DNA from: Candidatus Phytoplasma vitis
GTDB lineage: Bacteria > Bacillota_I > Bacilli_A > Acholeplasmatales > Acholeplasmataceae
Direction: 5' to 3'
Length of the DNA: 64,000 nucleotides
NCBI GenBank assembly: GCA_023934045.1
Contig: CP097583.1
Span: 186,001 to 250,000, forward strand
Of this stretch, positions 16,072 through 24,975 are shown piece by piece. The translations under genes were made by a program, and so were the position numbers. Each line of letters begins with the position of its first letter. Position 1 is the stretch's first letter. Under the pieces are notes generated by a model. That model was not told where the DNA came from and ran no database searches. It saw only the letters and a list, made by a program, of their open reading frames with translations.

Positions 16072-16821
16072 ATGCAATTTGATATTATTACTATTTTTCC
16101 TAATTTTTTTGATAATCTTTTAAATAATTCAATTATGAAAAGAGCTCAAGAAAAGAATAAAGTTCAAATTAATATTCATGATTTAAGAAAATACAGTCAA
16201 AATAAACATCATCAAGTTGATGATACTCCATATGGTGGAGACGACGGAATGTTATTATCTTTTCCACCTTTTTATGAATGTTTGCAAAAAATAAAAAGGA
16301 CTGATAGAACAAAGGTAATTTTATTATCTCCACAAGGTAATTTATTGAATCAATATAAAGCTATTGAATATTCAAAAGATTATTCTCATTTAATAATTTT
16401 ATGTGGAAATTATGAAGGTGTAGATGAAAGAATTTTAAATTATGTTGATGAAGAGGTTTCAATAGGAGATTATATTTTAACTGGAGGAGAATTCGGAGCT
16501 ATTATTTTAATGAATGTTTTGATTAGGCTTTTACCAGGGGTCATTAAACAAGAATCTTATCTTCGCGATTCACATCAGACAGGTTTATTAAAATATCCTC
16601 AGTATACTAAACCTCGAAATTATAAAGAACATAAAGTTCCTAAAATTCTTTTATCTGGAAATCATTCTAAAATTGCTAATTGGCGTCAAAAAGAAAGTTT
16701 AAGAAATACTTTTTTAAAAAGACCAGATTTATTAGAAAAAATAAATTTAGATTTAGAATCACAAAAATTGTTAATAGAAATTCAAAAAGAAGAAAATGAA
16801 GGAATAGAAAATGAATTTTAA
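16072..16821 (+). CDS. trmD: tRNA (guanine-37-N1)-methyltransferase
   Basis: It methylates G37 of tRNAs to prevent frameshifting. The start [13 protein letters not shown], the motif [12 protein letters not shown] near 56, and the trefoil-knot AdoMet site [11 protein letters not shown] with [11 protein letters not shown] near 106-140 are all conserved. The end overlaps rplS by 11 bases, so the two are translationally coupled. Confidence 0.98.
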   Translation: MQFDIITIFPNFFDNLLNNSIMKRAQEKNKVQINIHDLRKYSQNKHHQVDDTPYGGDDGMLLSFPPFYECLQKIKRTDRTKVILLSPQGNLLNQYKAIEYSKDYSHLIILCGNYEGVDERILNYVDEEVSIGDYILTGGEFGAIILMNVLIRLLPGVIKQESYLRDSHQTGLLKYPQYTKPRNYKEHKVPKILLSGNHSKIANWRQKESLRNTFLKRPDLLEKINLDLESQKLLIEIQKEENEGIENEF

Positions 16822-17164
16822 AGGTCAACAATTAATTCATTCAATTAATGAAAAAAATTTAAGAAACATCCCTGATTTTAAACCAGGTGATACTATAAAA
16901 GTTTTTGATAAAATTGAAGAAGGAAATAAAAAAAGAATCCAAGTTTTTGAAGGTATAGTTATTAGTCGCAAGGGAAGTCATATTTCTGAAACTTTTACTG
17001 TTAGAAAAGTTTACGCAGGAGTAGGAGTAGAACGTATTTTCCCAGTACATTCTCCTTGTTATGAAAAAATAGAGATTGTACGTCGTAGTATAGTACGTAG
17101 ATCTAAATTGTATTATATTAGAAAATTATCAAATAAAGCTATTAAAATTAAAGAAAAAAAATAA
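16811..17164 (+). CDS. rplS: 50S ribosomal protein L19
   Basis: The 117-residue sequence contains [40 protein letters not shown] and RRSKLYYIR, all L19 hallmarks. The start lies inside the end of trmD and is preceded by GGAATAG. The C-terminus is a short lysine-rich tail. Confidence 0.98.
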   Translation: MNFKGQQLIHSINEKNLRNIPDFKPGDTIKVFDKIEEGNKKRIQVFEGIVISRKGSHISETFTVRKVYAGVGVERIFPVHSPCYEKIEIVRRSIVRRSKLYYIRKLSNKAIKIKEKK

Positions 17165-17190
17165 TTAATTAATATTAATTATTTTATTTC
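17159..17190 (+). terminator. Hairpin after rplS
   Basis: AATAATTAAT and ATTAATTATT form a 10-bp stem followed by TTATTTC. It is purely A-T, so weak. Confidence 0.4.
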
Positions 17191-17229
17191 TTTAATTTTT
17201 TAAATATATAAATAAATAAGAGGTTTTTT

Positions 17230-18486
17230 GTGTTTTTATTCCAAGAATTAAAATGGCGTAATTTGGTTAAAGATTTGAGCAATGAAAAAGAATTAGAAAA
17301 ACTTTTGAACCAAGGAAAAATTAATTTTTATTGTGGTTTCGATCCGACTGCTATTTCTTTAACTATTGGTCATTTAGTTCAAATTACAATTATTTTATTA
17401 TTACAAAAGAAAGGACATAATCCTTTTATTTTACTTGGAAGAGCTACTTCTTTGATAGGTGATCCGAAAGAAAAAGAAGAAAGAAAATTATTATCTTTAG
17501 AAGATGTTGATAAAAATTTTGTTAAAATTAAAAAACAATTAATGAAAATTTTACCGAAAGATAAAGTTATTTTTGTTGATAATTATGAATGGATATCTAA
17601 AATTAATCTTATTGATTTTTTAAGAGATTACGGAAAATATTTTAATGTTAATTATATGATTTCTAAAGAAAAAATAGCTAAAAGATTAGATACAGGTATT
17701 TCTTATACTGAATTTTCTTATATAATTTTACAATCTTTAGATTTTTATTTTTTATATAAAAAATATGATGTTAATTTACAATTAGGTGGTTCTGATCAAT
17801 GGGGAAATATTACTTCTGGGTTAGAATTGATTAGAAAAAAAAATTTAGATAAATTATCCAAAAAACCTTTTGGAATGAGTAGTTCTCTTTTATTAGATAA
17901 TAAAGGAGTTAAAATTGGAAAAAGCGAAAAAAATGCCATTTGGTTAGATGAAAAACTAACAAATCCTTATCAAATTTATCAATTTTTCTTAAATGTTGAT
18001 GATCAAAATGTTATTAATTATTTGAAAATGCTAACCTTATTAGAAGTGGATAAAATTTTAGAATTAGAAAAAGAAGTTAAGTTAAAACCTTCTTATAGGT
18101 TAGCTCAAAAAGAATTAGCTAAACAAATTGTTTCTTTTGTTCATGGAAAAGAAATTTTCAAAGAATGTTTCGAAGTTAATAATATTTTGTTTTTTGATAA
18201 ATCAAAAGTGTTAAATGAAAATGATTTTTTTTTATTAAAAAAATATTTAGTTTCTATAGAAGTTAAAGACAAAAAAATTTCTCTAGTCGACGCCTTATTA
18301 GAAACAAAATTAGCCGATTCTAAAAAGAAAGCTAGAACATTGATAATATCCAAATCTATTAAGATTTTTAATAAATCTATTGATAAAGTAGATTATGTTT
18401 TAGATTTTGAAACATCTTTATGTTCTAAATATATTTTGCTAACAAAAAAAAATAAAATTAATGCTTTGATTATTTTTAAATTTTAA
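17230..18486 (+). CDS. tyrS: Tyrosyl-tRNA synthetase
   Basis: It charges tRNA-Tyr. The class I signature appears as TIGHLVQ near residue 46 (HIGH equivalent), QLGGSDQWGN near 187 binds tyrosine, and KIGKSE near 225 is the KMSKS equivalent. The C-terminal S4-like RNA-binding domain is present (LADSKKKARTLI). 418 residues is standard. The GTG start is preceded by AAGAGG and the sequence FQELKWRNLV aligns with the usual start of the enzyme. Confidence 0.97.
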   Translation: MFLFQELKWRNLVKDLSNEKELEKLLNQGKINFYCGFDPTAISLTIGHLVQITIILLLQKKGHNPFILLGRATSLIGDPKEKEERKLLSLEDVDKNFVKIKKQLMKILPKDKVIFVDNYEWISKINLIDFLRDYGKYFNVNYMISKEKIAKRLDTGISYTEFSYIILQSLDFYFLYKKYDVNLQLGGSDQWGNITSGLELIRKKNLDKLSKKPFGMSSSLLLDNKGVKIGKSEKNAIWLDEKLTNPYQIYQFFLNVDDQNVINYLKMLTLLEVDKILELEKEVKLKPSYRLAQKELAKQIVSFVHGKEIFKECFEVNNILFFDKSKVLNENDFFLLKKYLVSIEVKDKKISLVDALLETKLADSKKKARTLIISKSIKIFNKSIDKVDYVLDFETSLCSKYILLTKKNKINALIIFKF

Positions 18487-18545
18487 AAAATATAGATTTT
18501 ATTTTTATTTATTTTAATGAATATGCAGAAGGTTTTGTTAAAAAG

Positions 18546-18974
18546 ATGAATCAATTATATCGTGATTTAATAGTTAAACATTATCGTAATCCTTTTAATA
18601 AAGGTTTAATTAAAAACAATGAGCTAATTCATTATTGTGTTATGAAAGAAAAAAATATTTCTTGTAGTGATGAAATAATTCTTCAAGTAAAATTTGAAAA
18701 TAAAGATATTGTAGATATTAAATATGAAGTTCAAGGATGCGCTATTTTAACCGCTTCTGCTTCTTTAATGTCTATTTACTTAAAAAAAAATGATTTAATA
18801 TTAGCTATAAAAAAAATAAAACATTTTTGTAATATGTTAAAAAATGAAATTTTTGATCCACAATTATTAGACGAGGAATTACTTGTTTTTGAAATGATTA
18901 AAAATTTTCCTGGTAGATTTAAATGCGCTAGTATGCCTTGGAAATTATTATTAAAAATGATAAATATACAATAA
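18546..18974 (+). CDS. sufU: SufU-type iron-sulfur scaffold / sulfur-transfer protein
   Basis: The sequence has the three cysteines of the SufU/IscU fold: SCSDEI near 38, GCAI near 64 and KCASMPW near 126, plus the Asp after the first Cys. ASASLM after GCAI is typical. It would accept sulfur from a SufS cysteine desulfurase, which is not in this window. At 142 residues it is about normal for SufU. GAAGG lies upstream of the ATG. It stands between tyrS and a strong hairpin; no other suf gene is adjacent. Confidence 0.85.
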   Translation: MNQLYRDLIVKHYRNPFNKGLIKNNELIHYCVMKEKNISCSDEIILQVKFENKDIVDIKYEVQGCAILTASASLMSIYLKKNDLILAIKKIKHFCNMLKNEIFDPQLLDEELLVFEMIKNFPGRFKCASMPWKLLLKMINIQ

Positions 18975-19017
18975 GATAAATAAAGATAAATATAAAATAT
19001 TTAGTTGAATTATTTTA

Positions 19018-19066
19018 ATTTTATTTTTTTACATTTTATTTCAATAAAATGTAAAAAAATAAAATA
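19018..19066 (+). terminator. Long A-T hairpin terminator after sufU
   Basis: ATTTTATTTTTTTACATTTT (from 19018) pairs perfectly with its complement ending at 19064 around a short TTCAA loop, a stem of about 20 bp. It separates sufU from the ABC importer genes. Confidence 0.7.
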
Positions 19067-19109
19067 TTTTTAAATTCAAATTAGAAAGAATTTATTATTT
19101 TTAGAAATA

Positions 19110-19811
19110 ATGTTGAGAATAGAAAATCTTTATAAAACTTATTCAAGTAATAAAAAAAATATTTCTATTTTGAAAAAAATAAATCTAAATATTTTTGAAG
19201 GAAAAATTTTCGGTTTAGTAGGTAAAACTGGTTCTGGTAAAACTACTTTGTTAAAAATAATGAATGGTTTAGAACAACCTGATAAAAGAAAAGAAACTAA
19301 AATTTTTAAAAATTTTACTTATCGAGAAAGCGGTACTATTTGGCAAAATTTTAATCTTTTATCTAATTTAAATATTTTTGATAATATAGCTTTACCTTTA
19401 AAAATAAGAAATTATCCTAAAGAAGAAATTAAAATAAAAGTATTAGAAGTTATAAAATTTGTGGGATTGTCCGATTGCGTTGAGTTATATCCTAAACAAA
19501 TTTCAGGAGGTCAGAAACAAAGGACAGCTATTGCTAGGACTTTAGTTTATAATCCTAAAATTATTTTTTGCGACGAACCTACTTCATCTTTGGATGAAAC
19601 AGTTAGCAAAAATATTTTAAAATTATTTTATAAAATAAATCAAATAAAAAAAACGACTATTGTGATAGTTTCTCATGATAGCTCAGTTATAAAAACTTTA
19701 TGTAATTCGGTTGCTATTTTGAATAAAAATCAAATAGAACAAATTATAGATTTAAAACCTTCTTATTATTTTAAATCTTTGTCTTATAAAGAAATTTTTT
19801 TAAACAAATAA
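19110..19811 (+). CDS. metN: ABC importer ATPase, methionine type (MetN-like)
   Basis: It powers the importer encoded by the next two genes. GKTGSGKTT near residue 38 is Walker A, ISGGQKQR near 130 the signature, IIFCDEPTSSLDE near 150 Walker B and D-loop, VSHD the H-loop. The Q-loop WQNFN is also present. With 233 residues it lacks the C-terminal regulatory domain (about 100 residues) that in other MetN proteins binds methionine and shuts the pump. The family name rests on the neighbouring NlpA/MetQ-like and MetI-like proteins. Confidence 0.8.
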   Translation: MLRIENLYKTYSSNKKNISILKKINLNIFEGKIFGLVGKTGSGKTTLLKIMNGLEQPDKRKETKIFKNFTYRESGTIWQNFNLLSNLNIFDNIALPLKIRNYPKEEIKIKVLEVIKFVGLSDCVELYPKQISGGQKQRTAIARTLVYNPKIIFCDEPTSSLDETVSKNILKLFYKINQIKKTTIVIVSHDSSVIKTLCNSVAILNKNQIEQIIDLKPSYYFKSLSYKEIFLNK

Positions 19812-19833
19812 AAAATAGTTTGGAACAAATAAA

Positions 19834-20823
19834 GTGAATAAAATACAAAAATTTTTGTATTTAAAAATTGGTTTTATTTTAATTATTATTGTTTCGATTG
19901 TTGGTGGATGGTGGTTTTTCATAAATAATAAAGGAAAAGACACGACCAAAAAATTAAAAATTGCCACTGCTTTATCTAATGTAAAAGATTTTTTGACATC
20001 AGATCAGATTAAAAATAGATTACAAGAAAAAGGTATGGAGTTGGACGTACAATTTATTTTTAATGAATATGCACAAACACATAAATTATTAATGAATGAT
20101 GAAGTAATTGCTAAATTAGATTCTCATTTATCTTATTCTATTGATGAGAATGATAAAGGACAATTTTTTGATTCAATAATGGTTGCTCATCCTTTATATT
20201 GGCCTCATATTGGATTATATAATACCAAACAACCTAGAAAAAATAAAAATAAAATAAAAAATTGGGAAGATTTTGAGAGAATAAAAAAACAAGAGAGCGA
20301 ACCAATAAAGATTTTAATTTGTGATAATAAAGTGCAAATTAATATTATGTTACGTTTTTTAGAAAAATTAAAAATTATATCGAGAAAAGAAATTTCAAAA
20401 GATGCTGAACAAAAAATAAAAGATAAAAGATATTTTTTAGACGAAAATGATTTTGATATTACTAAAAATATAGAAATATGTATACCACCAGGAGTTACTT
20501 TATTAGATAGTGTTCAATTATTTAAAGATAGTGATTATGATTTATTTATTAATTATCCCGCGATTGTAGGAGTCACAAATGGCGAAATAGATGTTATTCA
20601 AAAATACACAAAACCTGAAATTAATGACTTCGCTATAACTAATATAATTTCATTGATAATAAAAGAAAAATATAAAGATAATGAATTAATAAAAGAATTA
20701 AAATCGATTTTAAGTATGCAGGATATAATTGTTTTTTTTCAAGGAAAATATAAAAACGGAGATTTTATACCTTCTAACGAGATAGAAAAAATAACAAATA
20801 AAATTAATCAATATTTTTCATAA
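19834..20823 (+). CDS. metQ: Membrane-anchored MetQ/NlpA-like substrate-binding protein
   Basis: A single span at about 10-30 anchors the 329-residue protein; there is no lipobox cysteine, unlike usual MetQ lipoproteins. The mature part starts KKLKIATALSNVKD and shows NDEVIAKLDSHLS, corresponding to the NlpA pattern around N-D-x-x-D-A-N-x-x-Q-H. IGLYN also fits the family. It delivers methionine or a related substrate to the permease. The GTG start lies 22 bases after metN with GGAAC upstream. Confidence 0.75.
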   Translation: MNKIQKFLYLKIGFILIIIVSIVGGWWFFINNKGKDTTKKLKIATALSNVKDFLTSDQIKNRLQEKGMELDVQFIFNEYAQTHKLLMNDEVIAKLDSHLSYSIDENDKGQFFDSIMVAHPLYWPHIGLYNTKQPRKNKNKIKNWEDFERIKKQESEPIKILICDNKVQINIMLRFLEKLKIISRKEISKDAEQKIKDKRYFLDENDFDITKNIEICIPPGVTLLDSVQLFKDSDYDLFINYPAIVGVTNGEIDVIQKYTKPEINDFAITNIISLIIKEKYKDNELIKELKSILSMQDIIVFFQGKYKNGDFIPSNEIEKITNKINQYFS

Positions 20824-20829
20824 TTAATT

Positions 20830-21564
20830 ATGAGAAATTTCTTTTTTTCTTTTTTTAAAGTTTTAAGTTATCGCCATAATAGTTATTTTTCTAATAGTAA
20901 TTATTTAGTTTTAGAAGGATTATTAGCAACTGTCAAATTAATTTTTTTATCTTGTTTTATTTCTTCTATTTTAGGTTTTTTATTAGCTATATATTTATAT
21001 TTATTAAAAATAAAAAATAAAATAAAAACTTATTTTTTAATAAATAATTTTATTAATATTGTTATTTCTACTCCGTATTTGATGTTAGTTATTTTAATAA
21101 CTAATCATTTTTTAGGACCAAATTTTAGATGTTATTATGGATTTAAAGCAGCTCTTTTTTGTTTAAGTTTTGTTTTAATTTGCGTTTTCTCTCGCAATTG
21201 TGAACAAGTATTTTTACAAATTAATCCAGAAATTTATCAAACAGCTTATACTTTAGGAGCTAGTAAAAAACAATTTATTATATATTTTTTATTAAAAGAA
21301 TCTAGATCCTTTTTAATATTAAAATTGGTTTCGCTTTTTATTTCTGCGTTAGCTTATTCTAGTGTTTTGCATATTTTAGGCCAAGCTGGTTTGATCGGTA
21401 TAATTTATACATATGGATGGAACGATGGTAATCTTAATTTTAAAAAAGCAGGATTTAATCAATTAGAATTAACTTTAACATATATTATAATTATATTTTT
21501 ATTAGTTCAAATTGTAAATTTAATTGGTAATTGGATTGCTGATAAATTTGATAAAACGAGATAA
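20830..21564 (+). CDS. metI: ABC importer permease, methionine type (MetI-like)
   Basis: The 244-residue protein has five or six hydrophobic spans and the cytosolic EAA-like coupling loop AYTLGASKKQFIIYFLLKES near residue 138, where it meets the ATPase. It follows the binding protein by 6 bases, closing a metN-metQ-metI operon. The final VNLIGNWIADKFDK is typical of MetI ends. A terminator overlaps its stop codon. Confidence 0.85.
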   Translation: MRNFFFSFFKVLSYRHNSYFSNSNYLVLEGLLATVKLIFLSCFISSILGFLLAIYLYLLKIKNKIKTYFLINNFINIVISTPYLMLVILITNHFLGPNFRCYYGFKAALFCLSFVLICVFSRNCEQVFLQINPEIYQTAYTLGASKKQFIIYFLLKESRSFLILKLVSLFISALAYSSVLHILGQAGLIGIIYTYGWNDGNLNFKKAGFNQLELTLTYIIIIFLLVQIVNLIGNWIADKFDKTR

Positions 21565-21582
21565 ATTTTTATCTCGTTTTTA
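21553..21582 (+). terminator. Terminator of the metNQI operon
   Basis: AAAACGAGATAAA (21553-21565) pairs with TTTATCTCGTTTT (21568-21580). The metI stop codon is inside the stem. Confidence 0.8.
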
Positions 21583-21671
21583 ATATATATAATTTTTTTA
21601 GAAATAAATATAAAATTATTGTAAATTTTTCATTTATTTCTAAAAATTTAAATATTTAAGGATGTAAATAT

Positions 21672-23045
21672 ATGTCTTGTTTATTTAAAATTATTCCATC
21701 TAATTTTTTTCAATTGTTGTCTTCTGTCAATAAAGATATTTATGTCGACTGTCTTATTCTTTTAGAGGAATTATCTAATGAAGATGATAATTTTGATATT
21801 GATAAAAATATAGCTTTAAATGTGTTAGAAAAATATTTCGATGAAAAGTCTGAAATTTTATTTCAAGAAGAAGATGAAAAAGAAATGATTACTAATAATC
21901 GACAAAAAGCTTCAAGAGTTATTACTTTGTTTAATAAAAATGGTTGGCTAAGTGAAGAAAAAGTTAGTTATAATATTATTAATTTGAATTTTTTTGATTA
22001 TAGTTTAGATATGATTTATTTTTTCAAAAAAACTCTTAATCATATTAATTCAGAATCTATTGGAAATATTTATAATGTTTATTCTCTTCTAAAATCTTTT
22101 CTTACTACCAAAAAGTATACTACTTTTCAAGAAGCTATTTTAAAAACAAAAAGTCTTGTTACCAAACTGAAAATTTTAAAAGCTAATATTTTTCGATTTT
22201 ATAATCAATTAATTAATATTAATTTTAATTATAATTTGCAAAATATTTTAGAACAATTATTATCAGATTATAAAAAGAATTTTTTCGATTCTTCTTATTA
22301 TATTTTAAAAACAACTGATAATTTTTTAAAATATTGTATTCAAATTGATTTCTTTATTGAAGAAATAGAAACGAATCCTATTTATTTTCAAAAAATGAAG
22401 GAACAAATCAAAAATATAAATAATAACCCCAAAGAAGATATTAATAATTTGATTCAAAAACAAATTCAAGAAATTAAAACAAATTTATTATCAACAGATA
22501 AATTGATTAAAATTATAGATCAAAAGAATGAACAATATTTACAAATAGCTTGCGATAAGATTTTATTTTTTAGTAATCGAAAAAAAAATTTAGAAAATCT
22601 TTTGAATAATACTATTAAATTAATTTTATGTGATAAAATAAATTTTTCCTCTTTTTGTAATTTATGGAATATTAAAAATTTAGATGAATTTTCTTTTTAT
22701 AAACCAAGAGCTCCCAAAAAAGAAATAACTTTATCTATATTGAAAACAATTCCTGAAGAAATAGAATTTAATTTGAAAGAAAAAAAAAGATTATTTTTAG
22801 ATAAAAAAAATCTTTTTCATCGCCAAAATATTAATGTTTTCGTTCAAGAACTTTTAGAGAAAAAAAATTATTTTAAAGCTTCGGAAATGATTTTAAAAAC
22901 TAATCAAGATATATTAAGACTTATTTTTATTTATATTTATGCTAAATCTGATTCAAATAAAAATATTTATCAAATTAAGAAATTAAATATAAAAGTAAAT
23001 TCTTATAATTTTTCTTTTCCTGATTTTTTAATTTTTAAAAAATAA
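21672..23045 (+). CDS. JetA-like protein (DUF5716, kleisin-like subunit of Wadjet/MukBEF-type complexes)
   Basis: The N-terminus reads LFKIIPSNFFQLLSSVNKDI then YVDCLILLEEL, followed by an acidic segment, TNNRQKASRVITLFNKNGWL near residue 77, and a region INLNFFDYSLDMI. This series closely follows the pattern I know for JetA-family proteins of Firmicutes (F..L.S.NKEIYVDC, then D/N-R-KA..ILR.L...GWL, then INL.DYA). JetA is the kleisin-like bridge of the Wadjet plasmid-defence condensin. The C-terminal half is helical and ends with an expected small domain. None of JetB, JetC (SMC-like ATPase) or JetD is in the window; neighbours are metNQI and a DUF2963-like gene. It could have a housekeeping chromosome role. 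The call is from pattern memory, not a profile search. Confidence 0.55.
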   Translation: MSCLFKIIPSNFFQLLSSVNKDIYVDCLILLEELSNEDDNFDIDKNIALNVLEKYFDEKSEILFQEEDEKEMITNNRQKASRVITLFNKNGWLSEEKVSYNIINLNFFDYSLDMIYFFKKTLNHINSESIGNIYNVYSLLKSFLTTKKYTTFQEAILKTKSLVTKLKILKANIFRFYNQLININFNYNLQNILEQLLSDYKKNFFDSSYYILKTTDNFLKYCIQIDFFIEEIETNPIYFQKMKEQIKNINNNPKEDINNLIQKQIQEIKTNLLSTDKLIKIIDQKNEQYLQIACDKILFFSNRKKNLENLLNNTIKLILCDKINFSSFCNLWNIKNLDEFSFYKPRAPKKEITLSILKTIPEEIEFNLKEKKRLFLDKKNLFHRQNINVFVQELLEKKNYFKASEMILKTNQDILRLIFIYIYAKSDSNKNIYQIKKLNIKVNSYNFSFPDFLIFKK

Positions 23046-23193
23046 ATTTTTTTGTTGATAAAGAATAAATCTTAATCTAAAATTGATTTTTATTTTTTTA
23101 ATATCTTAAATAGATTATTTTAATATATACTTATGATGGTTTATTTTAGAGATTATCTCTAAAATAAATTTAGAAAATAATTAGAAAGAAAAT

Positions 23194-23943
23194 ATGTATT
23201 TGAATCTAAAAAAAATTCATAAATATTTTTTAAAATTTTTTGTTATTATTATATTTTTTATTTATTTTAATTATAATATTTTTAAAATATGTGCTGTTCG
23301 TGAAAATCAAAATGTTTTTCCTTTTTTTGAAAAAATAAACGATAATGATGAAAATATTTTTCAAAAAGATTGTTCATGGAATTATAAACCTGTTTCAAGA
23401 TATAACGATCTAAATGATAGACTAGAAATTAGTTATAATTATGATTATCAAGGAAAAATAATAAATAAATGTTATATATATACAAATAAAACTCATATTT
23501 ATCAATATAACGACGAAAATCAAATTGTTTCAATATATGATTTTGAAAATCATAAATTAATAAAAACATTTGAATATAATGATCAAAATAAAATTATTAT
23601 TTCGAGAAATCATAAAAATAAATTTCAAACGAAATATAAATATAATAAAAAAGGTCAATTAATTGCTAAAATAAAAGTTTTTTCTGCTAGAAATCATCCT
23701 TTAAAAAAAAGTATTTTTCATTATGTTTATAATGACGAAGGACAAATGATTAATAAAATTCATTATGCTGATATTTTTAAAAGAAGAAATAAATTTTTTA
23801 GTTTTATATATGGATTTAAAAAAAGAAATTTTGTTTTATACACTTATAAATATAATAATGAATCTCAAAGAATTAAAAAAATTAATCATCTGAAAAGTAG
23901 TATTTATTCATATAAATATTATGACTTTTCTCAAATTTATTAA
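23194..23943 (+). CDS. Secreted or anchored YD/DUF2963-type repeat protein
   Basis: A hydrophobic N-terminal segment (about 13-30, FFVIIIFFIYFNYNIF) is a signal or anchor. The rest is built of tyrosine-rich repeats of about 20 residues (YNDENQIVSIYD, YNDQNKIIISRN, YNKKGQLIAKIK, YNDEGQMINKIH, YNNESQRIKKIN), the kind seen in phytoplasma DUF2963 proteins and in YD/RHS repeats. Such repeats form beta strips. It stands alone with its own terminator; AGAAAGAA precedes the ATG. Function unknown; a surface or host-interaction role is inferred. Confidence 0.6.
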   Translation: MYLNLKKIHKYFLKFFVIIIFFIYFNYNIFKICAVRENQNVFPFFEKINDNDENIFQKDCSWNYKPVSRYNDLNDRLEISYNYDYQGKIINKCYIYTNKTHIYQYNDENQIVSIYDFENHKLIKTFEYNDQNKIIISRNHKNKFQTKYKYNKKGQLIAKIKVFSARNHPLKKSIFHYVYNDEGQMINKIHYADIFKRRNKFFSFIYGFKKRNFVLYTYKYNNESQRIKKINHLKSSIYSYKYYDFSQIY

Positions 23944-23953
23944 ATATAAAAAT

Positions 23954-23987
23954 AAAATCGAACTTATTTAAGTTCGATTTTTTATTA
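23954..23987 (+). terminator. Terminator after the repeat protein
   Basis: AAAATCGAACTT (23954-23965) pairs with AAGTTCGATTTT (23970-23981), followed by TTATTA. Confidence 0.8.
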
Positions 23988-24295
23988 TAATTAGGAAAAT
24001 TTGATTTTTTAATAAATAAAAATAATTAGAAAATCAAAAAATTGTTTTTTTAATTACTTAAAAATAAATAATAATTTGATAATTATAATAATATTATATA
24101 TTTGCCTATGTTGTATATTTTTCAAATTTGATATAAATTAATTATTTAATAATTTTTTAGTAAAAATAAATTAAATTTAATTTTTTCGAATATATTAGTT
24201 ATAAGAGCTGTTATAATATTATATAATTATTGATATTGATTAAATTTTATATATTAAAAAAATATTTAAATATTTAAATTAAGGTAAAAATTAAA

Positions 24296-24886
24296 GTGAT
24301 TAACAAAGTTCTTTTTTTAAAAAGCATTACCGATTTAAAATATCGTCCCTTACCTCAACTATCAGAGATTTTTTTAATCGGAAGAAGTAATGTCGGCAAG
24401 AGTTCTTTTATTAATGCTTTAGTTAATAATAAAAAAACGGCTTTAGTATCGAAAACTCCCGGTAAAACAATTACTTTAAATTATTTTTTATTAAATGATT
24501 CTTTTTATTTAGTAGATTCTCCTGGTTATGGTTACATGAAAAAAAGTTTGCAAGTTAAAAAAAGTGTTGTTAAAATGATTAATAATTTTTTACAAAAAAA
24601 TTTCGATATTAAAATTCTTTTTCAATTTATAGATTTTAAAGTAGGGCCTACTTTTTTAGATATAGAAATATATCAACTATTAAGACAATCTAATTTTAAA
24701 CCTTGTTTAATTTTAAATAAAAAAGATAAAGTTTCGTCGAATAAGGTTATAAACAGATTTAAACAAATTCGAGAAATTTTTGAACAATTAGGTTACAATG
24801 AAATATTAATGTATTTATTATCTTGTAAAACGAAAGATGGATTAAATAATATTATTGATTTCATTTATTCTAAAATAGATTTATAA
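24296..24886 (+). CDS. engB: Ribosome biogenesis GTPase EngB (YihA/YsxC)
   Basis: A GTPase for late 50S assembly. GRSNVGKSS near residue 29 is the G1 loop, TPGKT the G2 region, DSPGYGY near 74 the family-specific G3 and NKKDK near 141 the G4. 196 residues is normal. The GTG start follows AAGGTAAAAATTAAA. Confidence 0.95.
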   Translation: MINKVLFLKSITDLKYRPLPQLSEIFLIGRSNVGKSSFINALVNNKKTALVSKTPGKTITLNYFLLNDSFYLVDSPGYGYMKKSLQVKKSVVKMINNFLQKNFDIKILFQFIDFKVGPTFLDIEIYQLLRQSNFKPCLILNKKDKVSSNKVINRFKQIREIFEQLGYNEILMYLLSCKTKDGLNNIIDFIYSKIDL

Positions 24887-24975
24887 ATATTTAAAATTGT
24901 TTTTTAGTGTTTTTATTTTATATAATAAATTTTAAAAGATGTTAATTAATTTTAAATAGGGTAAAAAAATATATT

